From CBDDFS01 sp965227255 (lineage in GTDB: Bacteria > Bacteroidota > Bacteroidia > Flavobacteriales_E > Vicingaceae): DNA of 64,000 nucleotides. Within the stretch, counting starts at the first letter, position 1; each line of letters opens with the position of its first letter. Below, one piece after another: positions 33,195 to 41,924 of the stretch. The notes beneath the pieces are model-generated. The model saw only the letters and a program-made list of their open reading frames with translations. It ran no database searches and was not told the DNA's origin. The stretch spans positions 1,240,001-1,304,000 of the forward strand of contig CBDDFS010000002.1 of NCBI GenBank assembly GCA_965227255.1, read 5' to 3'. The translations under genes and the position numbers were made by a program.

Positions 33195-35285
33195 TTGTTT
33201 CTTAAGATTACCGTTTCTTCAGCCCTTCCGCTGTGGATGACTCTGTTTTGTCTGATCTTTGGTCTCGGCATTTCTTATCTTCTCTATCGCAATGACAGAA
33301 ATCTTCAGGAAGTTGATAAAAGGATAAGATATCTCCTGTTCGGAATCAGGTCACTCTATTTGAGCATCATTTCTTTTCTTCTCATTTCACCATTTATTCT
33401 GTCTCTTGATCCTGTAGTTGAAAAACCATTGTTGATTTTTGGACAGGACAGGTCTTCTTCAATATCATACGCTCTGGATAGCAATTCTATTTCAGTATAC
33501 TCAGAACAGAGAGATCAATTCCTTGAAAAAGCCAATGAGAACTTTGAGGTTAAATTCTATGATTTTGGTGAGAGGATCAATTTGAACGAAGGACTCGATA
33601 AATACAACCAAAGGACAACGAACATAAGTGAGTTCTTGCGTGAGATCAAACTGGGATATGAGAACCGCAATGTGGCTCTGATGGTCATGGCAAGTGATGG
33701 CTTATACAACAGAGGTGAGAATCCGGTTTACAGTTCATCAGATCTTCCATTTCCCCTTTACAGTCTGGCATTGGGTGATACATCTCAGAGAAAAGATCTG
33801 TGGATTGAAGAGGTAAATCACAACAAAATTGCTTTTGTGGAAAATACCTTCGAAGTGAATGTGGAGATCGCGGCATCCCTTTTTCAGAATTCTTCAGCAG
33901 AAATCAGAATTAAGGAAGATGAGATGCTAATCTCGAAAAAGAGTATTCAGATCACCAAGCCAGATCAGGTTACTAACTTGAGTTTTGAAATTTTAGCCAG
34001 CAAAGTCGGACTGCATCGCTATGAAGTTGAAATCGAGGAAGTGGAAGATGAAGTCTCTTTTGAAAATAATTCCAGGTACTTTTTCATTGAAGTCTTAGAA
34101 GGTCGACAGGAAATATTGGTGTTGAGCGTATCTCCTCATCCCGATGTGGCAAGCATCGTATCGGCCATCAACACAGGTAAAAATTTCAGAGCCACTTCAT
34201 CCACGGTAAAAGATTTCGACGGAAACTTTAAGAAATATGATTTGGTAATTTTGAATCAAGTGCCTTCTCTTTATGACCGGTCAAGTAGAATTGAAGACCG
34301 GATAGGTGATATTCCTCGATTATACATTCTCGGTAAAGCAAGTAACATTCAAAAGTTCAGTTCTATGGATATAGGCATAGAACTCACTCGCTTTAAGAAT
34401 CAATTCAACGAGTCTACTCCTTATTTGAACAAGGACTTTCATTTCTTTTCCGTCAGTAATGAAAACCTGAATTCCATCAGTGAATTTCCACCCCTGATCA
34501 GTCCTTTTTCCGAATATGAAATGAGCAAGTCGGCTCAGACATTATTTTATCAGCGAATTGGGAATGTTGAGACTATGTATCCTTTATGGTCTTTTGTGGA
34601 AGAAAAAGGCAGAAAGGATGGGCTTATCGCTGGAGAAGGATTATGGAGATGGCGACTTTTCGATCATCGTTTGAACGGCTCAACGAAACTATTTGACGAG
34701 TTGATCAAAAAAACGGTCCAATACCTAAGTCTGAGAGAAGATAAAAGCAGATTCAGAGTTAATGCTGAGCCTTCGTATTTTGAAAATAATGGCGTGGTGA
34801 TCTCAGCGGAATATTATGACAAGACTTATGAGTTGAACAATCAATTTGATGCAGAACTCATACTTTTTGATGAATCAGGCAATGAATTCAATTTTGAATT
34901 CCTTAGAAATCAGGATACGTACTTGGCCGATCTTGGAAATTTGGAGGTAGGAGAATATAGCTGGAAGGCCATATTGAATGATGGCAGCAATTTATATGAA
35001 CGTGATGGACAATTCAGCATAAAACCTCTGCAATTAGAAAACACCAAACTTCAAGCCGACCACTCATTCCTATTCAATCTTGCTACCAAAACAGGAGGGG
35101 AGCTTATTTATCCTGAAGACCTGGGAAAACTATCTGCTGAGATTGAAGAGAATCCAAGATTTAAACCTCTGCTTCATTACAATGAAAGGATGAAGGATCT
35201 CATCTCTTTTCCATTCTTATTCTTTTTACTCCTTGTTTTGCTGACTTCAGAATGGTTGATAAGAAAACTTTTAGGCTTAAGTTAA
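33195..35285 (+). CDS. Large membrane protein, VWA/BatA-like
   Basis: This 696-residue protein begins at TTG, with no ATG in the right place. It has two N-terminal membrane helices, a long extracytoplasmic part and one C-terminal helix (FPFLFFLLLVLLTSEWLI). The region about 80-190 resembles a divergent von Willebrand A fold (LLIFGQDRSSSI, NVALMVMASDGLYNRG), with Asp-x-Ser-x-Ser in place of a classic MIDAS. The layout recalls membrane proteins related to BatA/BatB. It is followed 1 bp later by an M48 protease gene, which suggests a functional pair. Exact role unknown. Confidence 0.7.
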   Translation: MFLKITVSSALPLWMTLFCLIFGLGISYLLYRNDRNLQEVDKRIRYLLFGIRSLYLSIISFLLISPFILSLDPVVEKPLLIFGQDRSSSISYALDSNSISVYSEQRDQFLEKANENFEVKFYDFGERINLNEGLDKYNQRTTNISEFLREIKLGYENRNVALMVMASDGLYNRGENPVYSSSDLPFPLYSLALGDTSQRKDLWIEEVNHNKIAFVENTFEVNVEIAASLFQNSSAEIRIKEDEMLISKKSIQITKPDQVTNLSFEILASKVGLHRYEVEIEEVEDEVSFENNSRYFFIEVLEGRQEILVLSVSPHPDVASIVSAINTGKNFRATSSTVKDFDGNFKKYDLVILNQVPSLYDRSSRIEDRIGDIPRLYILGKASNIQKFSSMDIGIELTRFKNQFNESTPYLNKDFHFFSVSNENLNSISEFPPLISPFSEYEMSKSAQTLFYQRIGNVETMYPLWSFVEEKGRKDGLIAGEGLWRWRLFDHRLNGSTKLFDELIKKTVQYLSLREDKSRFRVNAEPSYFENNGVVISAEYYDKTYELNNQFDAELILFDESGNEFNFEFLRNQDTYLADLGNLEVGEYSWKAILNDGSNLYERDGQFSIKPLQLENTKLQADHSFLFNLATKTGGELIYPEDLGKLSAEIEENPRFKPLLHYNERMKDLISFPFLFFLLLVLLTSEWLIRKLLGLS

Positions 35286-35286
35286 T

Positions 35287-36543
35287 ATGATCACCGCACA
35301 AAACATCTTTCTTTTCATAATTGTATTTGTTCTTTTCGGCTTCGTGCTGGATCGAATCCTGACTTATCTGAATGTTAAAAATTGGAGTGAAAATGTTCCT
35401 GCGGAAATGAAGGATGTCTATGATGCAGAAAAATATGCAAAGGCGGGCAGGTATGAAAAAGAGAGAACGAGGTTTGGACTGATATCATCTTTGTTCAGCC
35501 TGATCCTCATTTTACTTATGTTATTTCTAGATGGATTTGCCTGGCTTGATGTCGAAGTCAGGTCTGTGACCGTAAATCCTTATTTTCTCCCAATGCTTTA
35601 TTTCGGAATTTTATTTTTCGCTTCAGATATTCTTTCCCTTCCATTCTCGATCTATAGCACATTTGTAATTGAAGAGAAATACGGTTTCAATAAGACTACG
35701 GTAAAGACATTTATTTCAGATAAGCTCAAGTCATATGTCATCGGCATTATTTTGGGTGCTCTGTTACTGGCGGCTTTCATCTGGTTTTATGAAAGTATGG
35801 GTGAATACTTCTGGTTAAGTGCATGGATATTCATTTCTGTTTTTTCCATTTTCATGGTCATGTTCTACACAAGTTTGATCGTACCACTATTTAATAAATT
35901 AGAGCCTCTTGAGGAAGGAGAATTGAGACAGGGAATTGAAGACTTTTGTCAGAAAGCCGAATTCAAATTATCGAACTTGTTCGTCATTGATGGATCGAAG
36001 AGGTCCTCAAAATCAAATGCGTATTTCAGTGGATTGGGACCGAGAAAGAAGATAGTCCTTTATGATACACTTGTTGAGAATCAAAGCAATGAGGAAATTA
36101 TAGCTGTACTGGCTCATGAGATCGGTCATTATAAATTGAAACATACACTTCAGGGAGTTTTTATGTCCATTATACAAACCGGACTCATGTTGTATCTTCT
36201 TGGTCTCGTTATCGATAGTCCATTATTGGGTGAAGCTCTGGGAGTTCAGGACATGGGCATTCACATCGGACTTATAGCATTTTCCCTTTTATACAGTCCA
36301 ATTTCCACCATAACAGGTATAGCCATGAATGTTCTGAGCCGAAAGAATGAATTTCAGGCAGATGAATACGCGGCTAAAAATTATGAGGGTGAATTTCTGA
36401 TCTCTGCTCTAAAGAAGTTGTCTGTTGATAATCTGAGCAATTTAAGTCCCCATCCTGCCTACGTTTTTGTACATCATTCTCACCCTCCGGTCCTCAAAAG
36501 AATTGAAGCGATAAAAAATGTCTCCGGAAGTCTGGGACAATAA
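35287..36543 (+). CDS. M48 family metalloprotease, Ste24/CAAX-protease-like
   Basis: This 418-residue protein has seven or so membrane helices and the Ste24-type layout. The zinc motif HEIGH is at 277-281 and Glu355 in NEFQADEYA is the third ligand. The N-terminal block with DIFLPFSIYSTFVIEEKYGFNKTT-like sequence (here SLPFSIYSTFVIEEKYGFNK) is characteristic of the Ste24 group. It is likely a membrane protein quality-control protease. It lies 1 bp after the VWA-like membrane protein gene. Confidence 0.88.
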   Translation: MITAQNIFLFIIVFVLFGFVLDRILTYLNVKNWSENVPAEMKDVYDAEKYAKAGRYEKERTRFGLISSLFSLILILLMLFLDGFAWLDVEVRSVTVNPYFLPMLYFGILFFASDILSLPFSIYSTFVIEEKYGFNKTTVKTFISDKLKSYVIGIILGALLLAAFIWFYESMGEYFWLSAWIFISVFSIFMVMFYTSLIVPLFNKLEPLEEGELRQGIEDFCQKAEFKLSNLFVIDGSKRSSKSNAYFSGLGPRKKIVLYDTLVENQSNEEIIAVLAHEIGHYKLKHTLQGVFMSIIQTGLMLYLLGLVIDSPLLGEALGVQDMGIHIGLIAFSLLYSPISTITGIAMNVLSRKNEFQADEYAAKNYEGEFLISALKKLSVDNLSNLSPHPAYVFVHHSHPPVLKRIEAIKNVSGSLGQ

Positions 36544-36582
36544 TTTGGATTCAGTAATTTAGAGGCAACACACAATAACGTT

Positions 36583-36741
36583 ATGAGATCACTGAGTACA
36601 AAAAAAATCGCCATCTTTTTATCTAGTTTGTTTTTAGGATTGATCCTTCTCGAGTCTTGTGCGGCTTCAAAGCCAGGCTTTAGCTCAGGGAACAAAAAGA
36701 AGGGATCCAAGGTGAAGTCCTCAGGTAAAATGTACAGATAA
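36583..36741 (+). CDS. Small 52-residue lipoprotein
   Basis: An ATG at 36583 opens a 52-residue product with a basic start, a hydrophobic segment and a lipobox-like LLESC (Cys at 26). A short Lys/Ser/Gly-rich tail follows. It lies between the Ste24-like gene and the convergent T9SS protease gene. No family is recognised. The signal-peptide layout makes a real gene likely. Confidence 0.6.
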   Translation: MRSLSTKKIAIFLSSLFLGLILLESCAASKPGFSSGNKKKGSKVKSSGKMYR

Positions 36742-36744
36742 GAT

Positions 36745-39228
36745 CTACAGGTCGATCACTATTCTTTTTGTGATCATCTCTTCTTCGGCGGTAATGCGAA
36801 GAATATACATGCCTTCAATTCGAAGGTCGAAGTTGATTTGCTCAACATTTCTGGCTGAAAGAATCAATCGCTCCTGGATCATACGTCCTCTCAGATCGTA
36901 GAGTTTTACATTGTATTCTTGTCCTGTTTTCAGGCCTGATATTTTCATGCTTCCGTTGCTCGGATTCGGATATACTGAAATTTCAGAGTCCGGAGCTTTT
37001 CCAGAAACAACTCCTGTGCTTACCGGCACTTCCCATTCAATCCACTGAAAACAACCAATTGAATCTACGATGTAAACAGTGTACACACCGGGGTCCAGAT
37101 CGTAGATATTCTGCGTTGTTTCATTATTAGACCAGTCGAAGGTAAAAGGCGGAATTCCGGAAATCATTTCAATTTCAATACTACCATCTCCTGAAGAAGA
37201 ACTTGTACTCGGAGTTACCAGTCCGCGTGCTGAAATGGAACAACTATCTCCAACACAGAAGAAATGACTGGTATCACTTCCGGTAAAATTGTCATTGAAA
37301 ACGATTGTATCTAAGTTTGAAGTTTTGCGCAACAAATAATATCCCTGTCCAAAATCACAGCACATTCCATCACCCCAGTCATCAAAGAAGATTAGATTGT
37401 AACAAGATGGAAAAAGACAGAATGTATCCAGAATAATTTCTCCGCCGGTTATGCTCTCATATCCGCCTCCCTTATAAAATATTTCTCCAGTTGCACTGGT
37501 CAGGTTCCAGCTCGTTTCAGATCCGGCGTTGTCCGTTTTGATAATCAATTCAACTTCATATCCTTCATCTGCATACTTTATTTCAGTACTTAATACATTA
37601 TCACTGATATCATTCTCAGGGAATTGAAGGCTAGCCTCGACCGATAGATCATAAAATCCATTCACCAGACCGTTCACATTTACCGTTGCAATTTCAGTTT
37701 TACCAGGCTCGAGACTTGTAGTTTCGTTATATGTCAGTTTTTGATTTCCGTTGATGAAGGTCGTTAGTGTATAATTGAAGATTGTATCAGATCCTCTGTT
37801 TTTGACCACTACATCAATGTCCATACCACTTGGTCCCGTGAAGTCTGTTCTGCAATAAGTGCTGTTGAAATCCCTGAAGCCAACGATGGCGATATTTTTA
37901 TCATCCTTGTTTTTATTGAGATCGATTCCTGGCATATTGGAAGCTCCGCTATTATCCGGATCCAGCCAATACTTTAATTGTTTGTTGCTGGCGGAATGGA
38001 AATCCCATGAAACTGAGAATTTACCATAATAATCTTCTTTATCGGGATCATCACAGGAAGCATCTCCACCGTGTAATTGTCCTACGATTTGTTTTCTTTC
38101 ATCAAAGAGCGGTGAACCAGAAGAAATTACTTCTGTAGTTCCCATATCCCAGCTTTCAACCATCCAGTGATTATCACCATGTGTATAGTAGCCGGAAGAG
38201 ACGGATCGATCAAAATCAAATGAGATCTTTTTAACGTCTCCCTGAGGGTGGTGGATGCCAACCGTGTTTTGAGGTATGTCCCCTAAACTATTCCAGCCTG
38301 AATAGTAGGCATTAAAACTCTTTGGTGGTTTTGATGAAAGTTCTGTCAGACGAAAATCGCTTTCACCAGAAGTCGCAAGAATAGTCAAACCATTGATTGA
38401 ATGCGCGAATGAACTATCGGTGGTGGGTGAACACTGAGCCGACTGATAATTAAAAACAGCAATATTACTGGCTGCAATATTACAATGTTGGGCAGTCAGC
38501 ATGAAGGCTCTTCCATCTTCCCGCACGTTATTTATCATACTTCCTGTGCAAAATCGATTGTTTGAAGTCCCCGTTATGATCATAACAACGGATCTGATCT
38601 GATCTCTCCAGGCATTTCCTTCCTGGCAAGCAACGTTAATGTTACATCCGCCTGAACTGCCAAATGTCTTGTCAGAGCTGAATATATCCTTGTATCCATA
38701 AATAATACTACCTATTCGAATTTTTCCTGAAAGGTCTGATGTAGGGTGAAATACTTCAATAATGATTTCATCTCCTTTCAATGGCACGGTTGCAAAGGCA
38801 TATTCCGAGCTTTCATTTTCTTCCGTGAATGCACCAATGATTTGAGATCTGTCCTTGTTGTAAATATGCATCCAGGCACCTTCGGGAAGATCAAATTCGC
38901 TGAAGATGAAATTCAGACTTTTGGCTCCTTTGGCCTTTACCGACAATCGGTGCAATACTCTGTTGCCGGGCAGATAATCAATGCTAGCTTCAGAATAAAA
39001 GTCTATATCACCAATCCAGGGAATTCCAAAACGAGGAGGAAGATCTTTGCTTTCCGATTCCTCTTCAGCTATTGCTTCATCAAGATCATGAATGACAGGT
39101 GAGACCGAGTTGATATCAGATGATGAGATAATATTATCACTCATCAAGGGTTTTACCACTGATAACTGCGCCCATGAAAAAATGGGCACTAATAACAAGA
39201 TCCCTATGAAATAGACATACCTCACCAC
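36745..39228 (-). CDS. T9SS-exported trypsin-like serine protease
   Basis: This 827-residue secreted protein has a signal peptide (1-20), a propeptide-like region, and then a chymotrypsin-fold protease similar to lysyl endopeptidase. The triad appears as His248 (LTAQHC), Asp291 (ESDFRLTEL) and Ser370 (VISSGSPLF). The position matching oxyanion-hole Gly193 of trypsin is Ile368, whereas relatives read GSSGSP. CARDB-like and other beta domains follow. The last 75 residues are a T9SS sorting domain (VYPNPSNGSMK, YDLRGRMIQ). Cys are frequent, as in secreted proteases. dnaN lies 35 bp upstream on the same strand. Confidence 0.85.
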   Translation of the reverse strand: MVRYVYFIGILLLVPIFSWAQLSVVKPLMSDNIISSSDINSVSPVIHDLDEAIAEEESESKDLPPRFGIPWIGDIDFYSEASIDYLPGNRVLHRLSVKAKGAKSLNFIFSEFDLPEGAWMHIYNKDRSQIIGAFTEENESSEYAFATVPLKGDEIIIEVFHPTSDLSGKIRIGSIIYGYKDIFSSDKTFGSSGGCNINVACQEGNAWRDQIRSVVMIITGTSNNRFCTGSMINNVREDGRAFMLTAQHCNIAASNIAVFNYQSAQCSPTTDSSFAHSINGLTILATSGESDFRLTELSSKPPKSFNAYYSGWNSLGDIPQNTVGIHHPQGDVKKISFDFDRSVSSGYYTHGDNHWMVESWDMGTTEVISSGSPLFDERKQIVGQLHGGDASCDDPDKEDYYGKFSVSWDFHSASNKQLKYWLDPDNSGASNMPGIDLNKNKDDKNIAIVGFRDFNSTYCRTDFTGPSGMDIDVVVKNRGSDTIFNYTLTTFINGNQKLTYNETTSLEPGKTEIATVNVNGLVNGFYDLSVEASLQFPENDISDNVLSTEIKYADEGYEVELIIKTDNAGSETSWNLTSATGEIFYKGGGYESITGGEIILDTFCLFPSCYNLIFFDDWGDGMCCDFGQGYYLLRKTSNLDTIVFNDNFTGSDTSHFFCVGDSCSISARGLVTPSTSSSSGDGSIEIEMISGIPPFTFDWSNNETTQNIYDLDPGVYTVYIVDSIGCFQWIEWEVPVSTGVVSGKAPDSEISVYPNPSNGSMKISGLKTGQEYNVKLYDLRGRMIQERLILSARNVEQINFDLRIEGMYILRITAEEEMITKRIVIDL

Positions 39229-39263
39229 GGTGCTTTTTATAAAATTACGAAAATTCGGGTGGC

Positions 39264-40385
39264 TTAAGAGTTCAACATCACAGGCATAACGAGCATCAGG
39301 ATGTCCTCATCCTTGTCGTCGGTTTCTGAAGGAGTCAGAATTCCCGCCCTGTTTGGTTCCGACAACTCAAGATTTACCTCAGATGTCGTAATGTTGTTCA
39401 GCATTTCGATCAGAAAGACAGAATTAAAGCCAATTTCGATGTCTTCACCATCGTATTGACACGTCAATCGCTCGTTTGCTTCGTTAGAGAAGTCAAGGTC
39501 TTCAGCAGAAAGATGAAGTTCACTTCCTTGTATTTTAAGTCTTACCTGGTGTGTGGTTTTACTCGAGAATATAGAAACCCTTTTTACCGAGCCGAGGAAA
39601 CTCTCTCGATCAATTGTGAGTTTGTTAGGATTCTGCTTCGGAATCACTGCCTCATAATTCGGATATTTTCCGTCGATCAGTCGGCAGACAAGTGTAGTCT
39701 CACCGAAGGCAAACCTTGCATTCGTCTCATTGAATTCAATCTGAACATCTTCGTCGCTCGAAGCAAGAAGGTTCCTGAGAAGATTCAATGGTTTCTTTGG
39801 CATGATGAAATTTGCCGGTTTGTCTGACTTGGCATCTGTTCTGGTGTATTTTACCAGTTTGTGTGCATCGGTTGCAACAAATACCGTGCTGTCTTTGTCC
39901 ATCTGGAAATAAACACCCGACATAACGGGTCTCAATTCATCATTTCCGGTAGCAAAAATTGTCTTGGCAACTGCTCCTGCTAGTACACCTCCGTCGACTT
40001 TTATACTCGATGGACTTTCAACTTCAGGAACTTTAGGGAATTCATCGGCTGCATGACCGGTAAGTTTGTATTTACCGTAATCAGAAGAGATTTCAATGCT
40101 TTGATTTTCACCGTCTATGGTGAAGGTTAGTGGATGATCCGGAAAGCTTTTCAGGATGTCAAGAAGAAGTTTTGCGGGAATGGCAATCTCTATTTCTTCT
40201 TTTGACTCTACGGCCAGGGTAGTAATGATCGTAGTTTCGAGATCTGAAGCTGTTACTTTTAAACTTTTCTCGGAAACCTCAAATAGGAAATCATCCAGAA
40301 TTGGAAGAGTATTGGATGAGTTGATCACACCTGAGATAAGTTGCAGGTGCTTGAGCAAAGCGGAGCTTTTTACGATAAATTTCAT
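39264..40385 (-). CDS. dnaN: DNA polymerase III beta subunit (sliding clamp)
   Basis: This 373-residue clamp protein encircles DNA and tethers the replicative polymerase. Three repeated clamp domains and typical motifs are visible (MKFIVKSSALLKHLQ, VFVATDAHKLVKY, LVCRLIDGKYPNYEAVIP, and MLVMPVMLNS at the end). An open frame runs 21 codons further upstream, but homologues start at MKF (40385). dnaA is not adjacent, so this is not an obvious replication-origin region. Confidence 0.95.
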   Translation of the reverse strand: MKFIVKSSALLKHLQLISGVINSSNTLPILDDFLFEVSEKSLKVTASDLETTIITTLAVESKEEIEIAIPAKLLLDILKSFPDHPLTFTIDGENQSIEISSDYGKYKLTGHAADEFPKVPEVESPSSIKVDGGVLAGAVAKTIFATGNDELRPVMSGVYFQMDKDSTVFVATDAHKLVKYTRTDAKSDKPANFIMPKKPLNLLRNLLASSDEDVQIEFNETNARFAFGETTLVCRLIDGKYPNYEAVIPKQNPNKLTIDRESFLGSVKRVSIFSSKTTHQVRLKIQGSELHLSAEDLDFSNEANERLTCQYDGEDIEIGFNSVFLIEMLNNITTSEVNLELSEPNRAGILTPSETDDKDEDILMLVMPVMLNS

Positions 40386-40562
40386 GTTGCTTTTCCTTGT
40401 GCGGACAAAAGAATAATTTATTTGGATGATTGCCCAATTTACAGTCAATTAATTATCAACAAGAAATCAAGAAATCGGACCAACGAATTTCTGCATTTTA
40501 AATAGATAAATAGTGCATGATATCCGAGAATTTTATTGATTCTGTTCCAGCATGATAATGCC

Positions 40563-40886
40563 TTAATTGATCAGATTCAAAATGATAATTACTGCGGGTA
40601 AAACGACCAGACATGAAATCCAATAAATCTTTATAATTCGATCATAAGAATCCGCCGAGGATTTGATCTTTTCATTATCAGATTTAGACATAATTGGCAA
40701 GGGCCATCTAAACCAATAGGTGCCGGCAACCCAACCACCTCCGAATTTATCTCCGAATCCCGGCATTTCTTTTTTCATTTCGTCTCGATACATTGAATAA
40801 CGGAACTGTGCAATGATCAGCAGGATGAATAAATAAAGAATGCTTAATGTCACGAGGATAATAGAGATAATTTCTGCTGTGTCCAT
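40563..40886 (-). CDS. Small two-helix membrane protein
   Basis: This 107-residue protein has one membrane helix near each end (about 6-27 and 87-106) and a polar Gly/Trp-containing middle (FGGGWVAGTYWFRWPLP). No family is recognised. It follows the DUF4340 gene by 21 bp on the same strand, so it is probably the last gene of the gldF-gldG operon. Confidence 0.6.
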   Translation of the reverse strand: MDTAEIISIILVTLSILYLFILLIIAQFRYSMYRDEMKKEMPGFGDKFGGGWVAGTYWFRWPLPIMSKSDNEKIKSSADSYDRIIKIYWISCLVVLPAVIIILNLIN

Positions 40887-40907
40887 ATCTCAGCCTTGAA
40901 GATAGAT

Positions 40908-41924
40908 TTACTGCTCCCTGAAATCGTCGTTGTAGGCAAGTATGTTGTCGATTGTGGGCCACTGCATGACAACAAAATCTTCCTTATTGATCCAGGCAAA
41001 GAGTCTGTCGATATCGTATGTATAAGGTTCTCCCGTTCTCGGATCAATGGCTTCAGCAAATTTCACCGGTTTGAAGAAGGTAATTACTTCAACCTTTTTT
41101 CCGTCTCTTGTGGTCACTTCAATCTCATGAAGGGGTTTGGTTGCCAGGACTGAATCAATATTCGCTAGAGGAGCTTCCCTTTGAATAAACTCATAGTGTA
41201 TGCTTTTAAACCTGCTCAGGTATTCTTCGAAACCATCACTACGCTGATTTTCAAGAGGCATCATAGAACTGAGATCTGTTACCAAATAATCTTCACCCTC
41301 TCTTTCCAGCTTAAATGATTTTAGCGGTCGCTCATTGTATTTGATACTTACCGTTTCAATTTCTTCCGCAGAAAGATTGAAGACCGCTCTGTCTCTCCAG
41401 GTGTCTTGTTCCGTGAAGAATCTGGCTGTTAGATAACCGTGGAAACCGGGTATGTGCGTGATGAAAGGAACACTTGATTTTTGTCCGTCGATTTCAAGCA
41501 ACATATAGGTGCCAAAATGATTCTGTGTGGGATTACCGATGTAATATACTCTTACAGGTTTGTCTTCGCCTGCGTAGAATTCTACCTTGATAGATCGACC
41601 GGCCATTTGGGTTATGATGGTATTTCTGGCTGATTCTGGTACAGGTTCTTTTACCTTGATCAGTTTAAGACTCCGAAGAATTAAATCGATAGCATCCTGT
41701 CTTGCTTTATAGGCATCATTGATCTTCCATGAATTATTTTCCTGTCTGCTCAGATCCGCTTTTTCTCCGTTGTGATCAGCAATAAATATTCTGGTAATCT
41801 TCGATGTGTCTTCAAATGCAAAGTTGCTGTATTCGGTTTTGATCGTACTCTGGGTGTCAGTCAGAAAGAAATAGGCCGCAATAGCCAGAAGGAGAACAAG
41901 TATTATTATGTAGCTCTTTTTCAT
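40908..41924 (-). CDS. DUF4340 protein of the gliding ABC transporter cluster
   Basis: This 338-residue protein has an N-terminal membrane anchor and a large periplasmic part with the repeated DUF4340 beta-alpha pattern (FIADHNGEKADLSRQENNSW, VYYIGNPTQNHFGTYM). It overlaps the gldG stop by 1 bp. DUF4340 genes commonly follow ABC-2/Gld-type auxiliary genes, so it is likely a periplasmic partner of GldFG. Function unknown. Confidence 0.8.
   Translation of the reverse strand: MKKSYIIILVLLLAIAAYFFLTDTQSTIKTEYSNFAFEDTSKITRIFIADHNGEKADLSRQENNSWKINDAYKARQDAIDLILRSLKLIKVKEPVPESARNTIITQMAGRSIKVEFYAGEDKPVRVYYIGNPTQNHFGTYMLLEIDGQKSSVPFITHIPGFHGYLTARFFTEQDTWRDRAVFNLSAEEIETVSIKYNERPLKSFKLEREGEDYLVTDLSSMMPLENQRSDGFEEYLSRFKSIHYEFIQREAPLANIDSVLATKPLHEIEVTTRDGKKVEVITFFKPVKFAEAIDPRTGEPYTYDIDRLFAWINKEDFVVMQWPTIDNILAYNDDFREQ

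Noticed and set aside
39229..40562. Replication origin next to dnaN
   Set aside because: No dnaA gene, DnaA-box cluster or AT-rich unwinding element was recognised.
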